Shown: in pieces, positions 55,853 through 64,000 of the stretch
Numbering within the stretch: position 1 is the first letter of the stretch
How the letters are laid out: every line of letters begins with the position of its first letter
NCBI RefSeq assembly: GCF_002812125.1
Contig: NZ_NPDQ01000009.1
Coordinates: 62,001-126,000 of the forward strand
Origin: Leptospira brenneri
GTDB lineage: Bacteria; Spirochaetota; Leptospiria; Leptospirales; Leptospiraceae
Direction: 5' to 3'
DNA: 64,000 nucleotides
Notes under the pieces: generated by a model
Told to the model about the DNA's origin: nothing
Database searches by the model: none
The model's input: the letters and a program-made list of their open reading frames with translations, nothing else
Position numbers and translations under genes: made by a program

Positions 55853-57134
55853 ACAAAATCGTAATTCTCACTTCAAGATTTGTCTTTTTGTCTTAAGTTC
55901 ATTTGTTCTAACTTCTTTTCCCGTTCTACCAAAGGAGAAAACTAAAAGAGAATTCGGTTTTGACCAGGCCATTCAATTTGCACTTCAAAACAACAAACAA
56001 GTAGCCATTGCAAAGTATGAAATTGAATTTAGCAAAGCGGATCGTATTACCGCAGGCCTTCGCCCCAATCCGTTTTTAAATATTAATGCAGATGTTTTAC
56101 CTTTTAATCCAAACTCAAAACAATTTGATCCCAACAGAAATCAATATGGAGTGAGCTTAGGTTTTGTTTACGAAACAGAAAATAAACGAGAAGAGAGGAT
56201 CAACGTTGCCAACAAAAGGCTAAAAATGGAAGAACTGATTTTTCTAGAATCTCTTCGTAAAATATCTTTAGGGACAGGGAATTTATTCATAGCTACACTT
56301 GCTGCGAGAGAAAGATTTTTACTTGCAGAAGAAAACTTCAAAAACCTAGTCAATATTGTTGAGATCAATAAAATTAGATTTAAAAAAGAAGATATATCAA
56401 AATTAGAATTAGTGCGTTCAGAAGTAGCACAAGACCAATATGCAGTCGCAAAAGTATCAGCTCAAGTAGATTATCTCAAATTAAAAAACGAACTCATTGT
56501 TACCTTAGGACTCAACCCCAGTGAAATTGATATCATTCTTTCCGGTAATCTAGATTCATTAAAACGATTACCACTTATCGATTCAGACAAATTGTTGTCG
56601 GAGGCCACGGAAGGACGCCCCGATTATCTAGCGTTAGTTAATGCCGAAGATGTGGCGCTTGCAAATTTTAAATTACAAAAAGCAAATGCCGTTCCCAACG
56701 TTAGCATTCTATTTGATTCACTGGTCCAACAAAACCAATATATGTACGGAATGTCCGTGAACTTAGATCTACCAGTATTTTCTAGAAACCAAGGAGAAAT
56801 TGCAAAAAGCCAATCGACCACGAAACAAGCTGCCTTATTTCGAGAAGAATTATACCTAAACCTCGCGAAAGAAATGGCGATCACTGAAGAAGAATTAAAA
56901 GTTCGATTTGAAGCTCTGGAACAGATGCGTCAAATTTCTTTATTAAAATCACAACAAGCTGTAAAAATTGTAGAACTCGCATACAAAGGTGGCGGATCTA
57001 CTTTACTTGAGTTTTTGGACACAACAAGGTCTTACAACGAAACTCGATTAAAATATATTGATGCCTTAGTTGAATATGAAAGAGCATTGTTAAACCTAAA
57101 ATACATTGCTGGTTTTGATTATAAACCAGACTAG
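55845..57134 (+). CDS. TolC-family outer-membrane efflux channel (CzcC-like)
   Basis: Outer-membrane channel partner of the RND pump, 429 residues with a signal peptide (1-29, ending LPKEKT). The two TolC repeats are seen: FDQAIQFALQNNKQVAIAKYEIEFSKADRITAGLRPNPFLNI near the start and EELLFRFEALEQM-type helices toward the end, with LLEFLDTTRSYNETRLKYIDALVEYERALLNLKYIAG. It overlaps the pump gene by 8 bases. It completes a tripartite export system. Confidence 0.93.
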   Translation: MHKQNRNSHFKICLFVLSSFVLTSFPVLPKEKTKREFGFDQAIQFALQNNKQVAIAKYEIEFSKADRITAGLRPNPFLNINADVLPFNPNSKQFDPNRNQYGVSLGFVYETENKREERINVANKRLKMEELIFLESLRKISLGTGNLFIATLAARERFLLAEENFKNLVNIVEINKIRFKKEDISKLELVRSEVAQDQYAVAKVSAQVDYLKLKNELIVTLGLNPSEIDIILSGNLDSLKRLPLIDSDKLLSEATEGRPDYLALVNAEDVALANFKLQKANAVPNVSILFDSLVQQNQYMYGMSVNLDLPVFSRNQGEIAKSQSTTKQAALFREELYLNLAKEMAITEEELKVRFEALEQMRQISLLKSQQAVKIVELAYKGGGSTLLEFLDTTRSYNETRLKYIDALVEYERALLNLKYIAGFDYKPD

Positions 57135-57261
57135 AAAATACTTTTACCTACCAAACAACACTTTCTTTGAGTTAAAAAATCACCATAACTGCAAACTTCG
57201 ATAAAAAGAAGAGTAATTTGCTAAAAAAATAGTTTCCTTTTTGCAAAACCTTCTTTCATTA

Positions 57262-57278
57262 TGGAAAATTGTTTTCCA
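57262..57278 (+). terminator. Short stem-loop downstream of the RND operon
   Basis: TGGAAAA and TTTTCCA pair over a 3-base loop, followed 13 bases later by a T-run (AATTTTTC). It lies 128 bases past the channel gene stop, so the link to that operon is uncertain. Confidence 0.3.
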
Positions 57279-57361
57279 AGGCTCTCTAATTTTTCTATTC
57301 CAAAAGAGCTGAACAAGACCGAAGTAGAAAATTAAAACACAGGTAAATAAGATTACACTTT

Positions 57362-58423
57362 ATGAAAACATTCACTAGACTCATACTCCTTTTTACATTT
57401 ATTTTAAGTTATCAAAACATATTCGCATCAAACCTTGATGAAGATGATGAATTGATTTTTTATCCGACTTTTTTATACCTTGATTCCAGTAAGAACGAAT
57501 ACAAAGTAAAAATCCATACTCATGTATTCGAAAAAAAAGAAGATTCCATCAAACGCAAAATTTTAATTAAATATTTATCAACGGAAATTGGGGAAAATCC
57601 TGATTCAAATTCAGAAATTTTCAAAGAAAGAACAAAATGGTTTCTCATCGATAACAAACGAGGAAAGGAAATCTCCATTGAATTGTTTGGTAAAATTTTC
57701 CCTCTAAACGAAACAGGCCCAAATGGTAGGTCCATCACAGAGATATCCATAGATAAATCGCTTCTTTCACAGGAAAACCTGGAATCAGGTTTTGTTGATT
57801 TCAAAAGTATAACGACGAAGAAAAATAAAAACATCTACAATGGTAAATTTTTCCTAATCAAAGAAGACACAACTTGTCTAATTTCGGATATTGATGATAC
57901 ACTCAAAATCAGTGACGTAAGAAACAAAAAGGCCCTGATCAAAAATAGTTTCATGAAACCATTTCAACTTGTATCGGGAATGAATGATTTTTATAACCAA
58001 ATCCAATCCTCTGGTAACAGTTGTTTTGTAAATGTAAGTGCTAGTCCCTGGCAAATGTATTCGGTATTAAATCAATTTTTTACCGAAAGTGGTTTTCCAA
58101 GAACTGGGTATTCTATGAAAGATTTTCGATTTAAGGATTCAGACTTTTTCAATCTATTTGAAAAACCGGAGATTTATAAATTTAGTACCATCGAACCAAT
58201 GATTCAGGAATGGAAAAAAGTAAAATTTATCTTAGTGGGAGACTCTGGAGAAAAAGATCCAGAAGCCTATGCAAAACTTGCTTCCAAGTATCCAAACCAA
58301 GTAAGTCGTATTTATATTCGCATTGCCTACGATGAAGATTTGACATCTAGGATCACCAATGTTTTTGAAAATATACCCAAACATAAATTTCAATTTTTCC
58401 GCACTGTTTCAGAAATCAAATAA
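57362..58423 (+). CDS. App1-type (DUF2183) phosphatase, exported
   Basis: A 353-residue protein with a signal peptide (1-22). The C-terminal half is the App1 catalytic domain, a HAD-like phosphatidate phosphatase family: TCLISDIDDTLKISDVRNK (Asp176 and Asp178 of DIDDT), VNVSASPWQMY, the TIEPMIQEWKKVKFILVGDSGEKDPEAY segment and IYIRIA. The acid residues look intact. Phospholipid dephosphorylation in the periplasm is plausible (inference). It stands between the metal-pump operon and a CAP-domain protein, with no clear functional link. Confidence 0.88.
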   Translation: MKTFTRLILLFTFILSYQNIFASNLDEDDELIFYPTFLYLDSSKNEYKVKIHTHVFEKKEDSIKRKILIKYLSTEIGENPDSNSEIFKERTKWFLIDNKRGKEISIELFGKIFPLNETGPNGRSITEISIDKSLLSQENLESGFVDFKSITTKKNKNIYNGKFFLIKEDTTCLISDIDDTLKISDVRNKKALIKNSFMKPFQLVSGMNDFYNQIQSSGNSCFVNVSASPWQMYSVLNQFFTESGFPRTGYSMKDFRFKDSDFFNLFEKPEIYKFSTIEPMIQEWKKVKFILVGDSGEKDPEAYAKLASKYPNQVSRIYIRIAYDEDLTSRITNVFENIPKHKFQFFRTVSEIK

Positions 58424-58495
58424 TACAAAGTAATAAACAATAAAGAAAGATTTAGCTTTTTTAAAAAGATACACTGAGATTCAAAATAAAATAAA

Positions 58496-58525
58496 TTGAC
58501 AAACCATAAAAAAAAACGCTAACAT
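58496..58525 (+). promoter_or_regulatory. Sigma-70-type promoter of the CAP-domain gene
   Basis: TTGACA (58496-58501), an 18-base A-rich spacer, then TAACAT (58520-58525), 59 bases before the ATG. A CAGGTAG ribosome-binding site follows. Confidence 0.6.
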
Positions 58526-58584
58526 AGCTCTGTCTCAATGTAAACTGTTTCGGATCATTCCCTATTACCGCAGGTAGACCAATT

Positions 58585-59574
58585 ATGAAACTTTTCCCTT
58601 CGTTGATGATTCTTTTAATTCTTTATTCGTTTCCTCTTAGATCCCAAGACTTTTCGATTTCGGAATCTGAGTATCAAAAACGTGGTTTGAAGCTTCTAGA
58701 AACAATTTTAGAAGCCAATCAATTCCCACCTCCAACACTCGATGCAAAACTCAATATCGCAGCACAAAAACATGGTGATTATCTTTCGCGAAACCAAAAT
58801 GCAAATGTTAAAATTGACAGCCAACTGGAAACCATTGAATGGGTGCACAATGAAAGGGAGGATTTACCTGGATTCATTGGCAAAACACCGCAGGACCAGG
58901 CCCTTGCAGTAGGATTCAAACCAAATGACGGTTGTTATGTTGGAAATACAGTTTTACCTCTGATGAAAAAAGAGCATAGAGAATCACCTGAGTTTTTATT
59001 TAGAGGACTACTCGACACTCCCTTTCATAGATCGATAGTTTTCCATCCTGCAATCAAACGCATCGGCATGCAGAGGGTCTCCTATGAAAACGGCAAACAC
59101 ATCTTAGTTTTTTTTGCCGAATATTGCCTTGTCGGTAAAAAACCCGCATTTGTTTATTATCCAGTTTCGAATGAAACAGAAATTCGACTTAGGATGCCTC
59201 CCGAATTACCCAACCCTTTTCCGCATTTACCTTATTTATCTTATTCAACCGCGATCACCATACAATTGTTTTTTGACAATGATCCTGAAACAGAAATTTA
59301 CCTGGAAGAAGCACTCCTTCTGGATTCAAAAGGAAAAACAATCCCGATTAGTCTTTTAAGTTTGTCCAATCCACCTCCAGATACAAAAGAATTCTTAAAG
59401 AGTATGAAATTTGTCGCTTTTGTTGCCAACGAACCCTTCCAAGCTAATTCCGAATATATGGTCAAAGCAAAAGTAAAAAATCAAACAGGAAAAATAGTCT
59501 TCCAAAAAACCTGGAAATTTCGAACCGAATCCGAAGATTCTTTTTTTAAAACTTTTGCGCCGGAGAATCCTTAA
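58585..59574 (+). CDS. Secreted CAP-domain (SCP-like) protein
   Basis: A 329-residue exported protein with a signal peptide (about 1-20). The CAP fold follows: LDAKLNIAAQKHGDYLSRNQ, then the LLDTPFHRSIVFHPAIKRIGMQRVSYENGKHILVFFAEYC segment (about 140-180), with two His and a Glu in the usual cleft order. Residues 200-325 form a beta-rich domain with a terminal KIVFQKTWKFRTES strand. Extracellular role unknown. A clear promoter lies upstream. Confidence 0.85.
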   Translation: MKLFPSLMILLILYSFPLRSQDFSISESEYQKRGLKLLETILEANQFPPPTLDAKLNIAAQKHGDYLSRNQNANVKIDSQLETIEWVHNEREDLPGFIGKTPQDQALAVGFKPNDGCYVGNTVLPLMKKEHRESPEFLFRGLLDTPFHRSIVFHPAIKRIGMQRVSYENGKHILVFFAEYCLVGKKPAFVYYPVSNETEIRLRMPPELPNPFPHLPYLSYSTAITIQLFFDNDPETEIYLEEALLLDSKGKTIPISLLSLSNPPPDTKEFLKSMKFVAFVANEPFQANSEYMVKAKVKNQTGKIVFQKTWKFRTESEDSFFKTFAPENP

Positions 59575-59637
59575 GCTGACGAGAGACAAATCAAACCTCC
59601 CTTCTTCCTTCGGATTTGGACTTTTAGCATCGTTACA

Positions 59638-59661
59638 TCTTAGATCCCGGATGATCTAAGA
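59638..59661. repeat. 9-base-pair inverted repeat
   Basis: TCTTAGATC and GATCTAAGA pair perfectly over a 6-base loop, 63 bases past the CAP gene stop. It has no T-run and could be a terminator stem or an operator for the kinase gene downstream. Confidence 0.4.
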
Positions 59662-59784
59662 CCGCTTAGTGGAATGATTGCAAACAGGTTACGCAAATTA
59701 ATTGACCAGATCCGCACTTGGATTATTAGAATTATTCCATTTTATAATTGACTCTTTTACTCAAGTATCCATATCTATCGATGG

Positions 59785-62121
59785 TTGGACATTCAGCTCA
59801 GTCGTCGGATCGTTCTATTTTTCTTAAGTGTTTTTCTTTGTTCTGGATGCACCACAAACAAAGACGAACAGGTTGCACCCACTGCAAAAAATGGATTTTT
59901 AGATTTAACCAGTACAAACGTTAATAGTGGTTTAACGATACCACTTTCAGGAGAATGGAAATTTTATTGGAATCAATTCATTTTGCCAAGGAAAAATGCA
60001 AAGGATTCAAATGACCAATTTATATTCAAAAAAAGCCCTTCCGTATGGAATGATACAGAATACTTCGGCACCACCGTAGGTAGTTTTGGGTATGCCAGTT
60101 ATGAATTAGACATTAAGCTTAGCAAAGATTCTCCTGCCATGGCAATGTACATTCCGGACATTGGTACTGCTTATGAACTTTACATCAATGGAGAATTGTT
60201 AAGTCAGGCAGGTATTGTCAGTAAAACAGCAAATAACTCTAAAGCACAATACCGACCACAAATCATTACACTTCCCAATATAGATCATCTAAATATAATC
60301 ATACATGTCTCAAACTATCAAAATCTTTGGGGCGGGTATTGGTACCCCATTCAACTAGGGAAAGTAGAAACTATCTTTCGTGAGAGACAAATTCAATCTG
60401 GCCTAAGTATTGCCGTATGTATCGCTGCTGGGATGATGGCATGCTACAATCTAATATTTTATATTTTCAGAAGAAAAGATACGACTCCAATTTTATTCGA
60501 AATTCATTGTATTCTAATACTACTCAGAGCATTAACAACAGGAGAACGGATCGGACATTTAGCCTTTGATTTTTTATCATGGGAAATACTCAATCGAATT
60601 GAGTATTTTTCTACATTTTGTTCTGGGCCAGTATTATATACTTTTTTGTATCGATTTATCCCCAATGAATTTTGGAAAAAATATGGATTCTACTTTAATT
60701 TTCCACTTTATACAATGTGTGTTTTGATATTAACAACTCCAAACACCTTTTATGCAATTTTTTTAAACCCATTACTATTTTATATTTTTTTCACCGTCAT
60801 TCCTGGTTGGATGATAATGATATTAATCGGAGTTTTTAAAAAACAAAAAGGGGCATGGGTTTTACTTATGGGATATTTCGGGCTTATGGTTGCAAATGTT
60901 AACGATAGCTTAGTGATATTTGGGTTATTAAATAGTTTCTATATGATTCCATATGGCCAAATATTTTTAATCATATCCCATTCGATTATCATTTCGAAAC
61001 GATATTCAAACTCTTTAACAGAATCCGAAAATATTTCGCATCAGATGAAAACTCTAGTGACTTCAACCCAAAAAATCATGTCCTCACCTGACTATACATC
61101 AGCAGCAAAATCCGCTTTAGAGATACTTTCAGAAAACAATAAAGACAACAAAGAGTTATATATCTTTTTGCCAGATACTTCTGGCAAAACCTGGAAACGA
61201 TATTCAATCGATACAAAATTTGACCTAAAAGTGACAGAAGTTTCTGACTTAATCGAGGACAGAAGTTCGGGACTTGAATTTAATCGACTTAAGGAACCTA
61301 TCATTTTGAATGATCGGCTGTTTTTACCAATCACACAAAAGGAACATATATTTCTTATTTTAGATATCCCTGCAAAGAGTTTTACTCGTAACGAATCAGA
61401 TATGGATTGGGTTCAAGGAATTGCCTATGCCCTAACACTTTCTTTACAAAACTTAATGCGCCAAGATATCAACCAGTTAGCAATCATCGGTGAATTGACT
61501 TCAGAAATAGCTCACGATATTGGCCATCATGTTTTACTGATTCAAAAAAGTTTACAATACATAGAATTGAACCCTACCCTAAATTTCACTTTATTCAAAC
61601 AGGCAAAAAAAGAAATCGAAGCATTATCAAATCTTTCTGTTGATATTTTGGAATTCTCTAAAAAAAGAATTTTTTTGGATTTAAAACTGATTAATGCCAA
61701 AGATTTTTTCTCCTCCGTTGAAGAAGATTTAATTCTATTGTTCGAAAACAGTGATATAAAACTTAATTTCCAAAATTTAAGTTCCGATTGGATCAAAATT
61801 GACGAGCTACGAATGAGAAGAGTTTGTTTGAATATAGCAAAGAACTGTTTAGATTTGAAAGAGGAAGTTTCTGAATTTTCCGTCTTAATTCAATCTGAAA
61901 ATTCGGCCTTAATCATTATTATGGAAGACGATGGTCCAGGAATTAATGATAATCTTAAAGATATTATTTTTAATACAAAATTAGAATCTTCAAAACCACA
62001 AGGAACCGGTTTAGGTTTGTCTATTGTTCGAAAAATTGCGAATGCGCACGGTGGAGAAATTTTACTAACATCAAATCCAAAGGGAGGAACTCGGTTTTCA
62101 ATTCTATTACCGCTCTCGTAA
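59785..62121 (+). CDS. 7TMR-DISM sensor histidine kinase, lipoprotein-type N-terminus
   Basis: A 778-residue sensor. SVFLCSGC gives a lipoprotein-like signal, then an extracellular jelly-roll domain (about 35-195, with WKFYWNQFI and YELYINGELLSQAG), seven membrane helices (about 210-410), a cytoplasmic linker or GAF-like region (420-560) and the kinase. The H-box is IAHDIGHHVLLIQKSL with His577; the ATPase has MEDDGPGIND (G1) and GTGLGLSIVRKIANAHGGEI (G2). It starts with TTG at 59785 without a clear ribosome-binding site. The NarL-type regulator at 62946 on the other strand is a possible partner. Confidence 0.88.
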   Translation: MDIQLSRRIVLFFLSVFLCSGCTTNKDEQVAPTAKNGFLDLTSTNVNSGLTIPLSGEWKFYWNQFILPRKNAKDSNDQFIFKKSPSVWNDTEYFGTTVGSFGYASYELDIKLSKDSPAMAMYIPDIGTAYELYINGELLSQAGIVSKTANNSKAQYRPQIITLPNIDHLNIIIHVSNYQNLWGGYWYPIQLGKVETIFRERQIQSGLSIAVCIAAGMMACYNLIFYIFRRKDTTPILFEIHCILILLRALTTGERIGHLAFDFLSWEILNRIEYFSTFCSGPVLYTFLYRFIPNEFWKKYGFYFNFPLYTMCVLILTTPNTFYAIFLNPLLFYIFFTVIPGWMIMILIGVFKKQKGAWVLLMGYFGLMVANVNDSLVIFGLLNSFYMIPYGQIFLIISHSIIISKRYSNSLTESENISHQMKTLVTSTQKIMSSPDYTSAAKSALEILSENNKDNKELYIFLPDTSGKTWKRYSIDTKFDLKVTEVSDLIEDRSSGLEFNRLKEPIILNDRLFLPITQKEHIFLILDIPAKSFTRNESDMDWVQGIAYALTLSLQNLMRQDINQLAIIGELTSEIAHDIGHHVLLIQKSLQYIELNPTLNFTLFKQAKKEIEALSNLSVDILEFSKKRIFLDLKLINAKDFFSSVEEDLILLFENSDIKLNFQNLSSDWIKIDELRMRRVCLNIAKNCLDLKEEVSEFSVLIQSENSALIIIMEDDGPGINDNLKDIIFNTKLESSKPQGTGLGLSIVRKIANAHGGEILLTSNPKGGTRFSILLPLS

Positions 62122-62187
62122 GAATTTAATACACACTGCCATTCGAGGGAGAATTCCAATGTGTATTTTAGATGAAAATACTGAACG

Positions 62188-62820
62188 TTACTGACAGATC
62201 CCTAAAGAACCGTGATTGGCCACCGTAGTCGGACTTCCAAATCCCATATCAACTTTAGTTACCCAACCTCGACTATCATAAGTATATGTAAACACTCCAT
62301 CATTTACGGTTGTAGGGATCGTGCGAGATCCTTCGTAAGTATAAGTAATGGTTCCACCTGCAGAATTAGATTTCGGAAAACCTTTGTCATCATAATTAGA
62401 ATAAGTTGTCGATGGGGAAACAGATTGTAACTGGTTAGATGAGTTATAGGTAAAAGTAGTTTCTGTTGTTCCTTCCACTCTTTTTGCAAGTCCTCTTTGG
62501 ACATGTTGGTTAGAAAATGATGGAGGATCCACAACACTTAACTTTGCAGCTGCTTGGGATGTATACGTTCTTACTACCGAATTTCCTCCATCCGCAGGAA
62601 CACAAGTATAAACATTTCCACTAACAGTACAATTAAAGGTTTTGACAGTAGAGGAGTTTCCGTCAGAAACAACCACTTGAGATGGAACAGAAAAACAATT
62701 AGATGTAGCAGCAATCACAAGGCCAGCCAATAGCATATTGTTATCTTTTTTATCTGTTTCGCAATTATTGAATGCGAAAACAATCCAGAATAACCCAGAT
62801 ATGATTTTTATTTTTTTCAT
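62188..62820 (-). CDS. Lipoprotein with YD-like repeats
   Basis: A 210-residue lipoprotein: signal to FAFNNC (Cys20). The C-terminal half has two or three YD-type repeats (TTFTYNSSNQLQSV, ITYTYEGSRTIPT, FTYTYDSRGWVTKVD), as in RHS proteins but without a toxin domain. GGAG lies in good position before the ATG. It sits between a sensor kinase and a regulator on a stretch where gene order is likely specific to this lineage. Function unknown. Confidence 0.72.
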   Translation of the reverse strand: MKKIKIISGLFWIVFAFNNCETDKKDNNMLLAGLVIAATSNCFSVPSQVVVSDGNSSTVKTFNCTVSGNVYTCVPADGGNSVVRTYTSQAAAKLSVVDPPSFSNQHVQRGLAKRVEGTTETTFTYNSSNQLQSVSPSTTYSNYDDKGFPKSNSAGGTITYTYEGSRTIPTTVNDGVFTYTYDSRGWVTKVDMGFGSPTTVANHGSLGICQ

Positions 62821-62945
62821 TTTTACTCCAAATTGATCCTCAAAGGAACATAATTGGAATTATAATAGGACTAAGAAAAAGCGATACCTCGGTTACTACC
62901 TGATTTAATTCAGAATCTTAAGTAGTAATACGTAATATCCAAGTT

Positions 62946-63599
62946 TTATAATAAATTACTGGATTGTAATCGCAAAATGATTTGTGCCAATTTTATCGAT
63001 GAATCAATTTCAAGTTTTTGCATTATCGAAGAACGGTGCGCCTCAACTGTCCGAATGCTTAGCTGTAGATCACTTGCAATTTCTCGATTTATTTTTCCAT
63101 CCATTAAGTGCGTTATAATTTCTTTCTCCCTCTTTGTTAGAGTTTCAATTTTTTTAGCCAAATTATCTCCAAAATCTAGCTGATCAACAATACCCATCAC
63201 CTCTTCAGGAAACACTTTCTTACCAACATACACTTGCTTTACAATAGAAATGATACTACCAACAGATTCTGTTTTCAGTATATAAGCATCGGCTCCAAGT
63301 ATTGCTACCTTTTGAAGATAGGTCCAGTCTCGATGCATCGTAAAAAAAACTATCTTCAGATTCGGAAACTTATTTTTTATATTAGAAAATTCGGATATTC
63401 CATTTTCATCTTTCAATGAAATATCCATAATCAGAACATTGGTTTGTTTAAAAGAAATTAAAAGTAGGCCCTCTCTAATTGATTCTGCAGAACCAACAAA
63501 CTTCAGGTCAGGGTCTGCCTCAATCTCAGACTGCAAACCCTTCCGAAGCATCGGATGATCATCAATGATAAAGACACCAATAGAAGATTTGGAAACCAA
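62946..63599 (-). CDS. NarL/LuxR-family response regulator
   Basis: A 217-residue response regulator. Receiver: IIDDHPM (acidic pair), phospho-acceptor Asp59 in VLIMDIS, the switch Thr in FFTMHR and the Lys in YILKTES. The LuxR-type helix-turn-helix covers about 150-210: LTKREKEIITHLMDGKINREIASDLQLSIRTVEAHRSSIMQKL. It starts with TTG at 63599, decided by GAGGTG seven bases upstream. The nearest kinase is the DISM sensor at 59785; pairing is inferred from proximity only. Confidence 0.9.
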   Translation of the reverse strand: MVSKSSIGVFIIDDHPMLRKGLQSEIEADPDLKFVGSAESIREGLLLISFKQTNVLIMDISLKDENGISEFSNIKNKFPNLKIVFFTMHRDWTYLQKVAILGADAYILKTESVGSIISIVKQVYVGKKVFPEEVMGIVDQLDFGDNLAKKIETLTKREKEIITHLMDGKINREIASDLQLSIRTVEAHRSSIMQKLEIDSSIKLAQIILRLQSSNLL

Positions 63600-63940
63600 A
63601 ATGTTTCACCTCAAAATAGATTCAGAATCATAAATACTCATTTTCCAAATATTTGCGAATACTAAAAAATACAAATGGGCTTTAGTTGGTCTCATTAGAT
63701 ACCAAAAGTCTCTATATGATTTATGTATGAATCCTTACTTAAGGAGAATCTTTCAAGGAGTTGTTTGGATTCCGGACGAAAAGATGAATACTTTTGGAAT
63801 AAAAACTCAGGTTTTACGAAGATAATTGCAATCATTATGAAATTGGGATATAGAGAATTTTCGCACTGCCCACGAGCCACACCCCTCCACCCTAACTCGG
63901 GAGGGGGATTGTGGATTCGCATTTAAATTATGTCTCTTCA
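63600..63940. other. Intergenic region, 341 bases
   Basis: AT-rich spacer between the response regulator and clpP (both minus strand). Open frames here have no coding character. Near the right end lies a GC-richer palindromic block that may be the clpP terminator or an interspersed repeat. Confidence 0.5.
63882..63906 (-). terminator. Stem-loop after clpP
   Basis: CCCCTCC and GGAGGGG form a 7-base-pair stem over an 11-base loop, about 35 bases past the clpP stop. Its GC-rich make-up, unlike the flanks, also suits a Leptospira interspersed palindromic unit. Confidence 0.4.
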
Positions 63941-64000
63941 TCAATCGCCAATAATCTTATCGATGATTCCGTATTCAAGCGCTTCGGCAGCAGAAAACCA
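63941..64000 (-). CDS. clpP: ATP-dependent Clp protease proteolytic subunit, last 19 codons
   Basis: Only the C-terminal end is inside the window, reading WFSAAEALEYGIIDKIIGD and stop. This matches the conserved ClpP tail (sA-x-EA-x-EYGIIDxII). The catalytic residues lie outside. ClpP forms the proteolytic barrel that works with ClpX or ClpA. Confidence 0.8.
   Translation of the reverse strand, partial: WFSAAEALEYGIIDKIIGD

Noticed and set aside
63723..63926. 67-codon open frame between the regulator and clpP
   Set aside because: Lacks a ribosome-binding site, runs through a palindromic repeat, and has low-complexity C-terminal codons; not supported as a gene.
1..64000. CRISPR arrays, prophage or tRNA genes
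   Set aside because: No regularly spaced repeats, phage structural genes, integrases or cloverleaf sequences were seen on either strand by reading; a tRNAscan or CRISPR search was not run.

Overview
The window comes from a spirochaete of the genus Leptospira, most likely a saprophytic (biflexa-type) species. This is inferred from gene content and style. It shows many lipoproteins with loose lipoboxes, a LolA carrier, ETF and acyl-CoA dehydrogenases for growth on fatty acids, several 7TMR-DISM sensors, frequent TTG starts, an AT-leaning base composition, and short palindromic intergenic repeats. No phage, integrase, IS transposase, CRISPR array, tRNA gene or intact rRNA gene was found.

Region 1-9.7 kb: malate dehydrogenase (cut by the left edge), a membrane-anchored DsbA-like oxidoreductase, two small unknown genes, homoserine kinase, an acyl-CoA dehydrogenase, a degenerate HD-GYP-like protein, a membrane adenylate cyclase, and a UbiA-like membrane protein. 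Region 9.7-23.2 kb is dense housekeeping on the plus strand: etfBA, lolA, a large unknown gene, trpS, comEC, rsmA, a sterol-desaturase-type hydroxylase, a LysM/M23 peptidase behind a possible structured leader RNA, a HAD phosphatase, rsmI, an XRE-cupin regulator and prmA. Region 23.2-34.4 kb holds a 7TM-PAS-ATPase sensor, an amine oxidase, an acyltransferase, HNH and DUF1292-like genes, and a minus-strand operon (acyl-CoA ligase, acyl-CoA dehydrogenase, histidine kinase, MaoC hydratase) that couples fatty-acid breakdown to a sensor. Region 34.4-41.7 kb: a CBS protein, a sodium:solute symporter, leuA preceded by a leucine leader peptide and terminator, an N-acyl-D-amino-acid deacylase, a DUF4349 lipoprotein, a TetR regulator and a PhoD-like phosphatase.

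Region 41.7-51.5 kb is the plastic part. It has a run of poorly conserved lipoproteins (one a seven-repeat beta-propeller, one of about 1240 residues with thrombospondin type 3 repeats), a decayed 3' fragment of a 16S rRNA gene, and a second copy of the 3' end of the metallo-beta-lactamase-fold gene. These two copies bracket the giant lipoprotein gene and the rRNA scar, which points to past recombination here. Region 51.5-64 kb: a three-gene heavy-metal RND efflux operon, an App1-type phosphatase, a CAP-domain protein, a 7TMR-DISM histidine kinase, a YD-repeat-like lipoprotein, a NarL-type response regulator, and the last codons of clpP at the right edge.
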